Assembly: GCA_937901895.1 (NCBI GenBank)
Contig: CALGTD010000188.1
Coordinates: forward strand, 1 to 56,058
DNA length: 56,058 nucleotides
Direction of reading: 5' to 3'
Source of the DNA: an uncultured Spartobacteria bacterium
GTDB taxonomy: Bacteria > Verrucomicrobiota > Verrucomicrobiia > Chthoniobacterales > JAATET01
This document shows, one piece after another, positions 1 to 9,733 of the stretch. The first letter of the stretch is position 1, and the number at the start of each line of letters is the position of its first letter. Below the pieces are notes generated by a model. The model saw only the letters and a list, made by a program, of their open reading frames with translations, was not told where the DNA came from and searched no databases. Both the position numbers and the translations under genes were made by a program.

Positions 1-1768
1 CGAGCATCGCCTGTTTCAACGACCAGCCCGCAAGCGGCGCGAACACGGCGTCCACCTCGTCGATCGCGGCGGCAAACACCGGTTCCGAGCGCATCAGCTC
101 CTGGCCCATGCCCCACCACTGCGGTCCCATGCCGGTGAACACGAAGACGAGCGGAGGTTTCGCGGACCCGGCGCGTCCACCGACCGCCACCCGTTCGTGT
201 ACCTGTCCGGTCGAGGCCGCCATCAGCTGGTCGCGCAATTCCTCCGGTCCCCCCGCGAGTGCCGCGAGCCGCACGGGGAGATGACTGCGCCGGAAGGCGG
301 TGGTATAGGCGAGATCGGCAAAGGTGCCCGCAAGCGGCTGGCCGAGCAGGAAGGCATACTTGCCGGCGAGATCGCGCAGGGCCTCCTCGCTGCTGGCGGA
401 GAGGGGGATCACACGCAGCGGACGTGCAGGGTCGTCGGGGGCGGAGGGAACCTCCACAACCGGAGCCGACTCGAGCACGACATGGGCATTCGTGCCCCCG
501 TAGCCGAAGGAGTTGATCGCCGCGTAGACGGTCGGCTTTTCCTCCGGCGCCGGCAGTTTGCGCGTGTCCGCCGCGACTTCCAGCGAGAGGTCGGCGAATG
601 GAATCCGTGGATTCGGATTCTTGAAATGGAGATTCTTCGGAACCTGGCGGTTCTTCAACACGCCGATCGTTTTCAATACTCCGGCCACGCCGGCGGCCGC
701 CTCGAGGTGGCCGATGTTTGTTTTTACCGAGCCGACCGGCAGTTTGCCGTCGCGGCCGTTCGCGAAGTTGCGGTCCAGCGCTCCGAGTTCGGCGAAATCT
801 CCTGCCTGCGTGCCCGTGCCGTGCGCCTCGACGTAGTCCACCTCCGCCGGCGAAATCCCCGCGCGGCTGTAAACGTCGCGCACGAGCGCCTCCTGCGCCT
901 CGCTGTTGGGCAGTGAGATGCCATCGGTGCGACCGTCCTGATTCACGCCGCTCGCGCAGACGACGGCGTGGATTGTGTGGCCCGCCGCGAGGGCATCCTC
1001 GAGCCGCTGGATCAACAGGATTCCCGCGCCCTCGCCGCGTGCGTAGCCGGCTGCGGTTTCGTCGAATGCATGACATTCCCCATGATGCGAGAGGAAGTGC
1101 CCCTTGCTCATGATGATCGGAAAATCGGGGCGCATCATGGCATTCACGCCTCCCGCGAGCGCCATGTCGCATTCGCGCAGGCGCAGGCTCTGGCAGGCGT
1201 AGTGCAGCGCGACGAGCGAGGAGGAGCAGGCCGTGTCCAGCGTGAGGCTGGGACCCTTGAGATTGAACGCGTGGGAAATGCGGTTCGAAAGCACCGTCAT
1301 CATCACGCCGCCGGCGGAATGGGCGTTGATGAGATGGCGGTTCGACGCCTGCGTCTGCAACACGAGATGGTCGAGGCAGAATCCGCCGACGAAGACCCCC
1401 GTCGACGAGCCCGACATCCGGGTGAGCGGAAGCCCCGCGTCCTCGAAGGCCTCCCATGTCACCTCCAGCAGCAGGCGCTGCTGCGGGTCGAGCGATGCCG
1501 CTTCGCGCGGGGACATCCCGAACGCCAGGGGATCGAACTGCCGCAGATCCATGTCGAGACTTGCGGCCTTGGGTGCGTAGTTCTTGCCTGGCCGTTGCTG
1601 ATCTTCGTCGTAATACTGGCGCCAGTCCCACCGGTCCTTCCGGATCGGGCGCAGCGCGTTGCCGCCGCGCATCAGAAACTTCCAGAAGGCCGTGAGGGAA
1701 TTTGCATTCGGCGGCATCCGGCAGCCGATTCCCACGATTGCAAATTTTTCGTTCTCCGGGGCGGACAT
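1..1768 (-). CDS. Type I polyketide synthase, N-terminal part (ketosynthase plus start of acyltransferase), cut by window edge
   Basis: A modular or iterative type I polyketide synthase, of which the first 589 residues are visible. The ketosynthase spans about residues 6-430. It has the nucleophile motif DTACSSS (Cys181), EAHGTGT (His316) and NIGHLEAAAG (His354), so the complete Cys-His-His triad is present and the domain should catalyse decarboxylative Claisen condensation. After a KS-AT linker, an acyltransferase domain begins with FTGMGPQWWGMG at about residue 540 and runs off the window before its GHSxG serine. The ATG start is followed directly by the typical opening MSAPENEKFAIVGIGCRMP. 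The gene is transcribed leftwards, divergently from the PEP-CTERM gene, and the rest of the cluster lies outside. The product cannot be predicted. The family call is very secure; type I PKS versus a PUFA- or glycolipid-type synthase is open. Confidence 0.93.
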   Translation of the reverse strand, partial: MSAPENEKFAIVGIGCRMPPNANSLTAFWKFLMRGGNALRPIRKDRWDWRQYYDEDQQRPGKNYAPKAASLDMDLRQFDPLAFGMSPREAASLDPQQRLLLEVTWEAFEDAGLPLTRMSGSSTGVFVGGFCLDHLVLQTQASNRHLINAHSAGGVMMTVLSNRISHAFNLKGPSLTLDTACSSSLVALHYACQSLRLRECDMALAGGVNAMMRPDFPIIMSKGHFLSHHGECHAFDETAAGYARGEGAGILLIQRLEDALAAGHTIHAVVCASGVNQDGRTDGISLPNSEAQEALVRDVYSRAGISPAEVDYVEAHGTGTQAGDFAELGALDRNFANGRDGKLPVGSVKTNIGHLEAAAGVAGVLKTIGVLKNRQVPKNLHFKNPNPRIPFADLSLEVAADTRKLPAPEEKPTVYAAINSFGYGGTNAHVVLESAPVVEVPSAPDDPARPLRVIPLSASSEEALRDLAGKYAFLLGQPLAGTFADLAYTTAFRRSHLPVRLAALAGGPEELRDQLMAASTGQVHERVAVGGRAGSAKPPLVFVFTGMGPQWWGMGQELMRSEPVFAAAIDEVDAVFAPLAGWSLKQAML

Positions 1769-2016
1769 GAAGATGCGCGATGTAGCAGAACCTCGAAAAT
1801 CCTTCCAGCGGCCATCGGAGGAAATTCGCGGAATTTTGCGGCTGAGGGAGCATTTATCCGTGTGCCGTTGCGAAACGTGGCGCGTGTGGCGGCAAGGGCC
1901 GCCGCGGTGCGGTCATATTCCAGGTATCCAGATCCGTAAGGAGTCTCAAATTTCCAAGCGCCGAACTCATGGACCATGGGTCTGGTGCTGGATATCGGAG
2001 AGGGAAACCCAGTCCC

Positions 2017-3510
2017 ATGAATTCCCCACGGCGTTCCCTTCTCCTTCTCTCCAGCTTCTTTTGCGCTGCCACCGCAGGTGCCGCCGAAGTCACCTGGAAC
2101 GCCGACAGTGGCGACTTCCTCATCGGTTCCAACTGGAGCACTGGCACCTTTCCTCCCGCAGCCGACAACGCATCCATCAGCAATGGCGGCACGGCGACGA
2201 TGTCCGGCGGCACGGCGACGGTGAACCAGCTCTGGACGGGGAACGGTGGCACTGACACGAACACCGGAACCTTCGTGCAAACCGGCGGAACGCTGACGCT
2301 TACGACCGGAGGTGTTTCGGGTCGCGGACCGAACGGCACCGGCACATGGACAATGACCGGAGGCACGTTGACCACGGGCGAAGTGCGCGTGGGCGGTGGC
2401 AATGGAACGGCGTCGGTGCCGCAGACCTCCACGGGCACGATGACGGTTTCCAATCCCGGCACAACGGTGACGTCGAGCGGCTACGTCGGGGTGGGATCGA
2501 CTGGCAACGGCACACTGACGATCTCGAATTCCGCGTCGTGGACGCACAACGGCAGTGCGGTGTTTCTGGTTGGCGGCGACAATAACAACGCCGCGACGAA
2601 TCAAGCCGGAGGCACCGGTGTGCTGAACGTCAACAGCGGCGCGACGTTGACCTTCGGCGGCGCGGCGAATCTGTCCATCGGCCGCAACACGAGCACAACG
2701 GTCGTTACCGGCAGCGGCACGCTCAATGTCAACGGCGGGACGATCACGTTGGGAGGAGGATCGCTGAACTTTGCGTCAAAGCAGGGGGGCGCCGGCCAGC
2801 TCGCAGGTAACGGCACGTTGAACATGAACTCCGGCTCGATCACCTCGCCCAATGGCATTCGCCTCAACGAGGGCACGACAACGCTGAACTTCAACGGCGG
2901 CACGACGACGGTCAGCGGGTTCCTCAAGCAGGTCGCTGGCGGGACGGGAACGATCAATTTCAATGGCGGGACGATCCGCGCATCCGCGGCCAGCGGCGAC
3001 TTCTTTGGTTTTACCGGGACCGGCTCGGGTGGCGTGTTGAATCTCAACGTCCTCGCCGGCGGCCTGGTTTTCGACACGAACGGCAACGACGTGACAATCA
3101 CCCAGTCGTTGAGTGGAAGTGGCGGTCTCACCAAACTCGGTGGCGGCACGTTGACGTTCTCCAGCCTGAGCGGTGTCGGTTACACGGGTGACACGACGGT
3201 TTCCGCGGGGGTGTTGAGCCTTGCCGCCGCCTCGCTCGACGACGCGAGCGATCTCTGGTTGACGTCGGGAAGCGTTCTCGACCTGAACTTCATCGGCACG
3301 GACGCCATCGCCAGGCTCTACATTAACGGGGTTCTTCAGAGCGGCGGGACATGGGGCGCGATCGGTTCGGGTGCGATGTTCACCAGCAGCCTGTTTACGG
3401 GCGATGGACTTCTGCTTGTGGCCGTTCCGGAGCCCGTGACAGTGGGATTGATCGTTTCAGGGTTCCTTGGGGCGGTTGCCATTGCGCGCCGCCGCCGCCG
3501 CGCGGCCTGA
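2017..3510 (+). CDS. PEP-CTERM autotransporter-like beta-helix surface protein
   Basis: A 497-residue exported protein of low-complexity Gly/Thr/Asn/Ser composition. The N-terminus (MNSPRRSLLLLSSFFCAATA) is a signal peptide. The body consists of short repeating beta-strand turns of the type GTLNxNxGTIT, as in right-handed beta-helices. A PATR-like segment (GGLTKLGGGTLTFSS, then TVSAGVLSL) sits near residues 370-410, which is the autotransporter-associated beta-strand repeat. The C-terminus is a PEP-CTERM sorting tail: VPEP, a hydrophobic helix, then RRRRRAA. Such tails are recognised by an exosortase in the inner membrane. I chose the ATG with the signal peptide directly behind it; an upstream in-frame ATG at 1969 would put 16 polar residues in front. 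No enzymatic domain is visible, so a role in surface or matrix structure is an inference. It stands upstream of nuoH without functional linkage. Confidence 0.85.
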   Translation: MNSPRRSLLLLSSFFCAATAGAAEVTWNADSGDFLIGSNWSTGTFPPAADNASISNGGTATMSGGTATVNQLWTGNGGTDTNTGTFVQTGGTLTLTTGGVSGRGPNGTGTWTMTGGTLTTGEVRVGGGNGTASVPQTSTGTMTVSNPGTTVTSSGYVGVGSTGNGTLTISNSASWTHNGSAVFLVGGDNNNAATNQAGGTGVLNVNSGATLTFGGAANLSIGRNTSTTVVTGSGTLNVNGGTITLGGGSLNFASKQGGAGQLAGNGTLNMNSGSITSPNGIRLNEGTTTLNFNGGTTTVSGFLKQVAGGTGTINFNGGTIRASAASGDFFGFTGTGSGGVLNLNVLAGGLVFDTNGNDVTITQSLSGSGGLTKLGGGTLTFSSLSGVGYTGDTTVSAGVLSLAAASLDDASDLWLTSGSVLDLNFIGTDAIARLYINGVLQSGGTWGAIGSGAMFTSSLFTGDGLLLVAVPEPVTVGLIVSGFLGAVAIARRRRRAA

Positions 3511-3594
3511 TCTGATCAGACGCACAGAATCGTCGTGTTGTCTCTCGACATGCGGGCGCGCCTGCCTGTATCGAGTAGGGCTGAATTTCACTGA

Positions 3595-4788
3595 ATGGAT
3601 TTTTCCGCCTTTTTCACACCGGGAACCGAAATTTTCCTGATCTGGACATCGATCGCCAAGACGATCGGGCTCCTCTTTCTGGCGGTGCTGCCGCTCGTGT
3701 CGCTCGCCGTCTTTGCAGAGCGAAAGGTCAGCGCCTTCATTCAGGATCGCGTTGGGCCAAACCGCGTCGGCGCTCCGACGTCGCTGCTGGGATTCGACAA
3801 GGATCTGCGCCTCGCCGGCCTCGGTCAGATGATCGCGGACCCGATCAAGCTCGTCCTGAAGGAAAACTTCATCCCGAACTCGGTTAACAAGTTCTACTAC
3901 TTCATCGCGCCGAAGCTCGCGATGATTCCGCCGGTCCTGGTGCTTGCGGTGCTGCCGTTCGGAAGCTCGCTCTTTGGCGTGGACATGGTCATCGCGAACG
4001 TGAACATCGGCGTGCTCTGGGTGTTCGCCGTGTCCTCGCTGGGTGTCTACGGCATCGTGCTCGCGGGCTGGGCGTCGAACTCGAAATACCCGTTCCTTGG
4101 CGGCATCCGCTCGAGTTCGCAGATGATTTCCTACGAGCTGTCGCTGGGTCTTTCGGTGATTCCGGTGTTCCTCGTCTGTGGCACCTTGAATCTCGGCGAT
4201 ATCGTGAAGTGGCAGGTGCAGAATGGCTGGCTGATCGCGCCGTTCTGGCCGCAGGGCTTCGACCTCGGTCGGGCATTCAGCGATCCGAAGATGATTTGGG
4301 ATTCCATCGTTGCCGGCTTCTCGTTCCAGCGACTGCTGCTGGCCGTGCCAATGCTGATCTCGTTTTTCATCTTCCTCGTGGCAATGTTCGCGGAGACCAA
4401 CCGCGCGCCCTTCGACCTTCCCGAGGCCGAGCAGGAGCTGGTCGGCGGCTATCACACGGAATACTCCGCGATGGGATTCGCGCTCTTCTTCCTCGGAGAA
4501 TACGCCGCGATGATCGCCGGCTCCGGCGTGATCGTGACGCTTTTCCTCGGCGGCTGGAGCCTGCCGATGGTTCCGGACGGCTCGGCCGGCTGGTTCTGGG
4601 GACTGGTGAACATTGCCACGTTCTTCGCCAAGGTCTGCGCGCTGCTCTTCGTCTTCATCTGGGTGCGCTGGACGGTGCCCCGGTTCCGCTACGACCAGCT
4701 CATGCGACTCGGCTGGATCTGGTTCTTCGAGATTGCACTCGCCAACATCTTCCTCACCGCGGTCATCCTCGCGTTCATCAAGCGGTAA
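3595..4788 (+). CDS. nuoH: NADH-quinone oxidoreductase subunit H (complex I membrane subunit)
   Basis: Subunit H of proton-pumping complex I, the membrane protein at the junction between peripheral and membrane arms that forms much of the quinone chamber. The hallmark segment after the first helix (AERKVSAFIQDRVGPNRVG) and the acidic loop AETNRAPFDLPEAEQELVGG are both intact. About eight to nine transmembrane helices are visible. At 397 residues it is longer than the roughly 325 residues of the enterobacterial protein, with the extra length in loops, one of them the segment around residues 205-235. It opens the nuoHIJKLMN run and is separated from nuoI by 165 bp, the largest gap in the cluster, so nuoI may have its own leader. 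Identification is secure. Confidence 0.97.
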   Translation: MDFSAFFTPGTEIFLIWTSIAKTIGLLFLAVLPLVSLAVFAERKVSAFIQDRVGPNRVGAPTSLLGFDKDLRLAGLGQMIADPIKLVLKENFIPNSVNKFYYFIAPKLAMIPPVLVLAVLPFGSSLFGVDMVIANVNIGVLWVFAVSSLGVYGIVLAGWASNSKYPFLGGIRSSSQMISYELSLGLSVIPVFLVCGTLNLGDIVKWQVQNGWLIAPFWPQGFDLGRAFSDPKMIWDSIVAGFSFQRLLLAVPMLISFFIFLVAMFAETNRAPFDLPEAEQELVGGYHTEYSAMGFALFFLGEYAAMIAGSGVIVTLFLGGWSLPMVPDGSAGWFWGLVNIATFFAKVCALLFVFIWVRWTVPRFRYDQLMRLGWIWFFEIALANIFLTAVILAFIKR

Positions 4789-4953
4789 GGCGCATAACAA
4801 CGAGCCTGTTCGCCTTGCGCGCGGACGAAAGCGGGGTGGAAGCGGCGCAATAGAGCGCAAACTCCGCAAAAGATCGCGCGATTTCGGGACGGGACTCGAC
4901 AAGGGTCGCAGCCCACGGGTATCAACTTTCTCTGCATCACGTATCGCGATTTC

Positions 4954-5484
4954 ATGGCACTAGTCGTCAACCGTCCCAAACTCAGCCTCGCCGAGAAATT
5001 TTACCTTCCCGCGCTGTTCGGGGGGATGGTGCTCACGATCCGCCATTTCTTCCTCACGCTTACCGGGCGGAAGAAGACGACGATGCAATACCCCGACGAG
5101 AAGTGGGACGCCCATCTTCCCGAGTGGTATCGCGGTGCGCCAACCCTCGTGACCGACGAGTGGGGCCGCGAGCGCTGCGTCTCGTGCCAACTTTGCGAGT
5201 TCATCTGTCCGCCGCGCGCGATCACCATCACTCCCGAGGAAATTCCCGCCGCCGACAAGTGGGCGAAGGTCGAGAAGCGCCCGAAGGAATTCGAGATCGA
5301 CATGGTCCGCTGCATTTACTGCGGCCTCTGCGAGGAGGTCTGCCCGGAACAGGCGATTTTCCTGCGCAAGGACTACTCGATCACCGGCTACAGCCGCGCC
5401 GAAATGGTGCACAACAAGCAGAAACTCTACGAACTCGGCGGCCTGAAAACGGGCGTCGTCAACAAGTGGAACGAAAAAAAGTAG
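4954..5484 (+). CDS. nuoI: NADH-quinone oxidoreductase subunit I (8Fe ferredoxin-type)
   Basis: The 176-residue iron-sulfur subunit of complex I that carries clusters N6a and N6b and passes electrons towards N2 and quinone. Two complete Cx2Cx2Cx3CP motifs are present: Cys75/78/81/85 (CVSCQLCEFICPP) and Cys120/123/126/130 (CIYCGLCEEVCPE). The N-terminal region holds an amphipathic stretch that associates with the membrane arm. It is the only non-membrane subunit in this cluster, in the usual H-I-J order. A 58-bp spacer separates it from nuoJ. Length and motifs fit the family throughout. Confidence 0.97.
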   Translation: MALVVNRPKLSLAEKFYLPALFGGMVLTIRHFFLTLTGRKKTTMQYPDEKWDAHLPEWYRGAPTLVTDEWGRERCVSCQLCEFICPPRAITITPEEIPAADKWAKVEKRPKEFEIDMVRCIYCGLCEEVCPEQAIFLRKDYSITGYSRAEMVHNKQKLYELGGLKTGVVNKWNEKK

Positions 5485-5542
5485 CCGTCGCTCCCGCCCA
5501 GCCTGTAAAACGCCCGCCGACCAACCCATTTTCGACGCCCAA

Positions 5543-6043
5543 GTGTCCCTGATTCTCTTCTGGATATTCGCCGGACTGATGCTCCTTTTCGGGCTCGGCG
5601 TCGTGCTGATGCGCAATCCGGTCTCGTCGGCGATGTGCCTCGTCGTTTCGTTCGTCGGGCTGGCCTCGCTGTTCTTCACGCTCGACGCGTTCTTCATCGG
5701 GATCATCCAGATCCTCGTCTACGCCGGCGCGGTGATGGTGCTCTTCCTGTTCATCATCATGCTCCTCGACCTGAAGGCGGCTCCCGCCCGCAAGCTGAAC
5801 GTCATGGCATGGACGGGCAGCGGCCTCGTGCTCGTCGGGTTTGTGGCCCTGATGATGCAGGTTGTCCTCGGCAATCCCGCGCTTCACGCCGCGATGCCGG
5901 CGCTGACCGCGGACTACGACGACGTGCAGCAGATCGGCCTCGCGCTTTTCACGAATTTCAACTTCCCGTTCCAGATCGTTGGCGTCCTGCTGCTGGTCGC
6001 GACGGTCGGTGTGGTGGTCCTCAGCCGAAAGGAGTTGAAGTGA
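5543..6043 (+). CDS. nuoJ: NADH-quinone oxidoreductase subunit J
   Basis: A 166-residue membrane subunit of complex I with five predicted transmembrane helices. The conserved third helix, around residues 51-72 (IQILVYAGAVMVLFLFIIML), is the element containing the pi-bulge that takes part in the conformational coupling of the pump. The start is GTG, followed by SLILFWIFAGLMLLFGLG; no better upstream start is in frame. It lies between nuoI and nuoK in canonical order, and 58 bp separate it from nuoK. Nothing unusual is seen. Confidence 0.95.
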   Translation: MSLILFWIFAGLMLLFGLGVVLMRNPVSSAMCLVVSFVGLASLFFTLDAFFIGIIQILVYAGAVMVLFLFIIMLLDLKAAPARKLNVMAWTGSGLVLVGFVALMMQVVLGNPALHAAMPALTADYDDVQQIGLALFTNFNFPFQIVGVLLLVATVGVVVLSRKELK

Positions 6044-6101
6044 ACGGGGCGAACAACCGCCGGATCATCGGACCCCAGCCCGGGAACTGCTTCTCGCATC
6101 C

Positions 6102-6422
6102 ATGGAAGTGAGCCTTGCCCATTATCTCGCCGTCAGCGGCCTGCTCTTCGCGATCGGGATGGCCGGCGTGCTGCTTCGCCGGAACATTCTGGTGATCTTC
6201 ATGTGTCTCGAGCTGATGCTGAATGCGGCAAATCTCTCGCTGGTCGCATTCACCCGGTTTCACCTCGTCGACGGCCTGCCGAACTTCAACGCCCAGGTGC
6301 TCGTGTTCTTCATCATTACGGTCGCCGCGGCGGAGGTTGCCGTGGGGCTGGCGATCATCGTCGCTCTGTTCCGAAAGATGCAGACGACGCATGTCGAGGA
6401 TCTCAACTCGCTGAAATTCTAG
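6102..6422 (+). CDS. nuoK: NADH-quinone oxidoreductase subunit K
   Basis: A 106-residue, three-helix membrane subunit of complex I. The two buried glutamates that carry protons in this subunit are visible as Glu37 (MCLELMLNA) and Glu78 (AAAEVAVGLA), matching Glu36 and Glu72 of the enterobacterial protein. The RRN motif between helices 1 and 2 is also present. The stop codon is followed immediately by the ATG of nuoL with no spacer, so translation of the two is probably coupled. Confidence 0.97.
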   Translation: MEVSLAHYLAVSGLLFAIGMAGVLLRRNILVIFMCLELMLNAANLSLVAFTRFHLVDGLPNFNAQVLVFFIITVAAAEVAVGLAIIVALFRKMQTTHVEDLNSLKF

Positions 6423-8255
6423 ATGGCGCCCTGGATTCTTCTCTTCACGCCGCTTGTGATGGCGGCAGCCATTCTTTTCGTCGGACTGCGATCGAAGACG
6501 CTCGCCGCCGCGCTGGCCATCGGCGGAGCGCTCGTGACCTGCGTGATCAGCTGGTGGCTCTTCCTTCAGCCCGATCCGATCACCGCGAAGATCGACTGGA
6601 TCAATCTCGGTGCGATTCTCGGTCCCAACGCCCCCGTGGATTTTGCGGTGCCGATCGGCCTCAGCATCGATGCGCTGGCGAAGTCGATGCTCGTCATCGT
6701 CTGCACGATCGCGCCCCTCGTTTTCATCTACTCGCTCGGTTACATGGCGCACGAGGAGGGGTATTGCCGTTACTTCGCGGGGCTCTCCCTCTTCCTCTTT
6801 TCGATGCTGGGCATCGTCCTCGCCGACAACTTCGTGATGATGTTCATCTTCTGGGAACTCGTCGGCGTCAGCTCCTACATCCTCATCGGCCACTACTTCC
6901 GGAGGGATTCCGCGGCCGAGGCGTCCAAACAGGCGTTCACGGTGAACCGTATCGGCGACTTCGGCTTCATGCTGGGCATCCTCATGTTCTGGCTGTCGAC
7001 GGGAACCTTTGTCTTCGCCGACCTCGCGGTGGAAAATGCGCCGGCCCTTGCAACGCTGGGAGCCTCGCCATTCTGGCTGGCAACCGCGTGCGTCCTCGTC
7101 TTTTGCGGCACGATCGGAAAGTCCGCGCAGATGCCGCTCCACGTGTGGCTCCCCAACTCGATGGAGGGCCCCACGCCGGTGTCCTCGCTGCTCCATGCGG
7201 CGACGATGGTCGCGGCGGGCGTCTACCTGCTAGCGCGGCTGTTTCCCGTCCTTGAAGGTTCACCCGGCGCGCTGACGGTCATCGGCTGGGTCGGTGGCAT
7301 CACCTGCTTCGCTGCGGGACTGATGGGCATCCAGCAGAACGACATCAAGCGCATCCTCGCCTACTCGACCATCTCCCAGCTCGGCTACATGGTGCTTGGC
7401 ATCGCCGTCGCGCCGCTCGCGGGGGTCGCGATGTTCCACCTCTTCACGCACGCCTTCTTCAAGTGCCTTCTCTTCCTGTGCTCGGGCTCGGTGATCCTCG
7501 GCATGCACCACAAGCAGGACATCTGGGAAATGGGCGGTCTCAAGAACAAGATGCCCGTCACCTTCGTGACGATGGTGATCGGCGGGCTCGCGTTGATGGG
7601 CTTCCCCTACGTCACGAGCGGCTTCTACAGCAAGGACCTGATCATCGAGTTTGCCTACGAGGCCGGCTGGCCGTGGTTCCTCCTCGCGCTCGGCGGCGTG
7701 TTCCTCACCGCCATGTATACCACGCGCCTCCTGGTGGTCGTGTTCTTCGGCGGACCTCGCAGCGAAGAGGCCAAGAAGGCGCACGAGTCGCCTGCGGTGA
7801 TGCTGTTTGCGCTGGTGATGCTCTCCATTCCGGCGATTTGCGCAGGCTTTCCTCCAATCCAGAAACGCTTCTTCGAGATCGACCATCCGCATCACCTGCC
7901 GGGCTGGGTGCCGATCGCGATCATGGTGGTGCTGGCCGTCGGCATCGTTGCGACGATCCTCCTCTATCGCGGCGGACCGAAGAAGGATCCGGTGCTCATC
8001 CCGTTCTTTGCGAACCGCCTCTACATCGACGCCATCTACGCGCAGATCGTGCGCTGGGCGCAGGATGGCACCGCCGGCGCCCTGCGTTTCTTCGATCGCT
8101 GGTTCATTGACGGCATCTGCGTGACGTTTGGTGCGAAGCTGGTGAGCGCCTTCGGCTTCACGCTGCGTTTCCTCCAGGTAGGCAATATCCAGGCATACGC
8201 CTTCTTCTTCGGAGCGGGCGTCGTCGCTCTTCTTTACTTCCTCGTTGCCCGATGA
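6423..8255 (+). CDS. nuoL: NADH-quinone oxidoreductase subunit L (antiporter-like)
   Basis: The distal antiporter-like proton-pumping subunit of complex I, 610 residues, close to the usual length. The proton-antiporter core is recognisable from SLGYMAHEEGYCRYFAGLSLFLFSM (split over residues 105-130) through FWELVGVSSYILIGHYF to the central stretch around residues 240-270 (AQMPLHVWLPNSMEGPTPVS and SLLHAATMVAAGVYLL). The C-terminal part carries the long lateral helix region. Its last four bases overlap the start of nuoM (ATGA), indicating translational coupling. Family assignment is certain. Confidence 0.97.
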   Translation: MAPWILLFTPLVMAAAILFVGLRSKTLAAALAIGGALVTCVISWWLFLQPDPITAKIDWINLGAILGPNAPVDFAVPIGLSIDALAKSMLVIVCTIAPLVFIYSLGYMAHEEGYCRYFAGLSLFLFSMLGIVLADNFVMMFIFWELVGVSSYILIGHYFRRDSAAEASKQAFTVNRIGDFGFMLGILMFWLSTGTFVFADLAVENAPALATLGASPFWLATACVLVFCGTIGKSAQMPLHVWLPNSMEGPTPVSSLLHAATMVAAGVYLLARLFPVLEGSPGALTVIGWVGGITCFAAGLMGIQQNDIKRILAYSTISQLGYMVLGIAVAPLAGVAMFHLFTHAFFKCLLFLCSGSVILGMHHKQDIWEMGGLKNKMPVTFVTMVIGGLALMGFPYVTSGFYSKDLIIEFAYEAGWPWFLLALGGVFLTAMYTTRLLVVVFFGGPRSEEAKKAHESPAVMLFALVMLSIPAICAGFPPIQKRFFEIDHPHHLPGWVPIAIMVVLAVGIVATILLYRGGPKKDPVLIPFFANRLYIDAIYAQIVRWAQDGTAGALRFFDRWFIDGICVTFGAKLVSAFGFTLRFLQVGNIQAYAFFFGAGVVALLYFLVAR

Positions 8256-9733
8256 GTCCGACCGGTCCGCTTTTCTATCTCACGCTGCTGCCGTTCGTCG
8301 CAGCCGTTCTGGTGATGCTCGGCAGTCCGGCCCGACTCGTTAGCCGGATCTTCTCGGGAGTCCTCCTCGCGCTCACATTGGCCCTCTGCGTCCAATACGA
8401 CCGGGCCGCGGGTGGTATGGCGTTCGGATCGGAACTGCCGGTTTCCGAATCGCTCGACCTGTCCCTGAGGTTTGGCGCGGATGGATTGAGCCTCGCGATG
8501 CTCCTGCTGACAGCGATCGTTACCGTCGCGGCGGTCTGGGTGATTCCGCCGATGCAGGATCGGGAGAACCTCTTTTACGCCTGTGTGATGCTGATCTCCG
8601 GCGGCGTGGTCGGTGCCTTCGCATCCACGGACGTGCTGTTCTTCTACGCCTTCCACGAAGTGGCGTTGATTCCGACCTTCATTCTGATCGGCCTCTGGGG
8701 ATCCGGCGACCGACGCGTGGCGGCATGGAAGGCGACAATCTATCTCGGAGCGGGAAGCTTCGTGCTGCTGCTCGGCATTCTGGGCGTCTACCTCAATCTG
8801 CCGGACGGCGTGCGGACGTTCGATATGACGTTCTGGCGCAATCTCCCCCAGATGCAGCCGGACTTCTCGCTGCCCCACTGGGTCTACTGGCTGTTGCTAA
8901 TTGGATTCGGAACACTGATCTCGTTGTTTCCGTTTCACTCGTGGGCTCCGCAGGCCTACGCCTCCGCGCCGACGCCTGCGGCGATGCTCCATGCGGGTGT
9001 CCTGAAGAAGTTCGGGCTTTACGGCATGCTGCGAATCCTCGTCCCGCTCTTTCCGGAGGCGATGGAGCAGTATCTGAACATCTTCCTCATCCTCCTCTGC
9101 GGAAACATCCTCTACATCGGTCTCGTTACGATCGCGCAGAAGCGCCTCGACTGGATGCTCGGCTATTCCAGCGTGATGCACATGGGATACATCTTTCTGG
9201 GAATCGCCGCGCTGAACGAGATCAGCCTCAGCGGCGCGGCGCTGCTGATGGTGGCACACGGACTTTCCATCGCGGCATGCTTCGCAGTTTGCGGGGTGGT
9301 CCGGGAGCGCACCGGGACGCTGGAGTTCGCCGATCTCGGCGGGCTGGCAAAGCCCATGCCGCGGCTTGGCCTGCTGTTCGGATTTGCCGCGATGGCGTCG
9401 GTTGGACTTCCCGGGTTTGCGAACTTCCCGGGGGAGCTGATGGTTTTCTTCGGAGCGGTTGGCGCGGGTGAGGTGTTTGGCCCCGGCTTCACACCCTCCG
9501 CGATCCAGATTGCCGCGATCGTCGCGGTGTGGGGAGTGGTGATTTCCGCGGTCTACATGCTGCGCGCCTATCGCCGCGTGTTCTTCGGCTCGATGCCGGA
9601 GCGGTGGGCCCGACTGGCGGACGTGCCGGTGTTCACCCGCTATGCGGTCATCCTGCTGGTCGTCGCTCTCATGGTCGTGGGCTTCCTCCCGCAGCTTCTT
9701 CTTCAATACGTGACTCCTTCCGTGCTGCCGTGA
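8252..9733 (+). CDS. nuoM: NADH-quinone oxidoreductase subunit M (antiporter-like)
   Basis: The second antiporter-like pump subunit of complex I, 493 residues. The catalytic glutamate on helix 5 is in FYAFHEVALIPTFILIGLWG. The typical FHSWAPQAYASAPTPAAMLHAG stretch (residues about 228-249, slightly variant at its start) and the later YSSVMHMGYIFLGI helix are present. It overlaps nuoL by four bases at its start and nuoN by four at its end (GTGA), as expected for subunits made in a fixed ratio. No anomalies are visible. Confidence 0.97.
   Translation: MSPTGPLFYLTLLPFVAAVLVMLGSPARLVSRIFSGVLLALTLALCVQYDRAAGGMAFGSELPVSESLDLSLRFGADGLSLAMLLLTAIVTVAAVWVIPPMQDRENLFYACVMLISGGVVGAFASTDVLFFYAFHEVALIPTFILIGLWGSGDRRVAAWKATIYLGAGSFVLLLGILGVYLNLPDGVRTFDMTFWRNLPQMQPDFSLPHWVYWLLLIGFGTLISLFPFHSWAPQAYASAPTPAAMLHAGVLKKFGLYGMLRILVPLFPEAMEQYLNIFLILLCGNILYIGLVTIAQKRLDWMLGYSSVMHMGYIFLGIAALNEISLSGAALLMVAHGLSIAACFAVCGVVRERTGTLEFADLGGLAKPMPRLGLLFGFAAMASVGLPGFANFPGELMVFFGAVGAGEVFGPGFTPSAIQIAAIVAVWGVVISAVYMLRAYRRVFFGSMPERWARLADVPVFTRYAVILLVVALMVVGFLPQLLLQYVTPSVLP

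Noticed and set aside
3457..4902. Long minus-strand open frame opposite nuoH
   Set aside because: Its product is a charged, Arg/His/Glu-rich shadow of the nuoH codons, typical for GC-rich genes; nuoH is certain.
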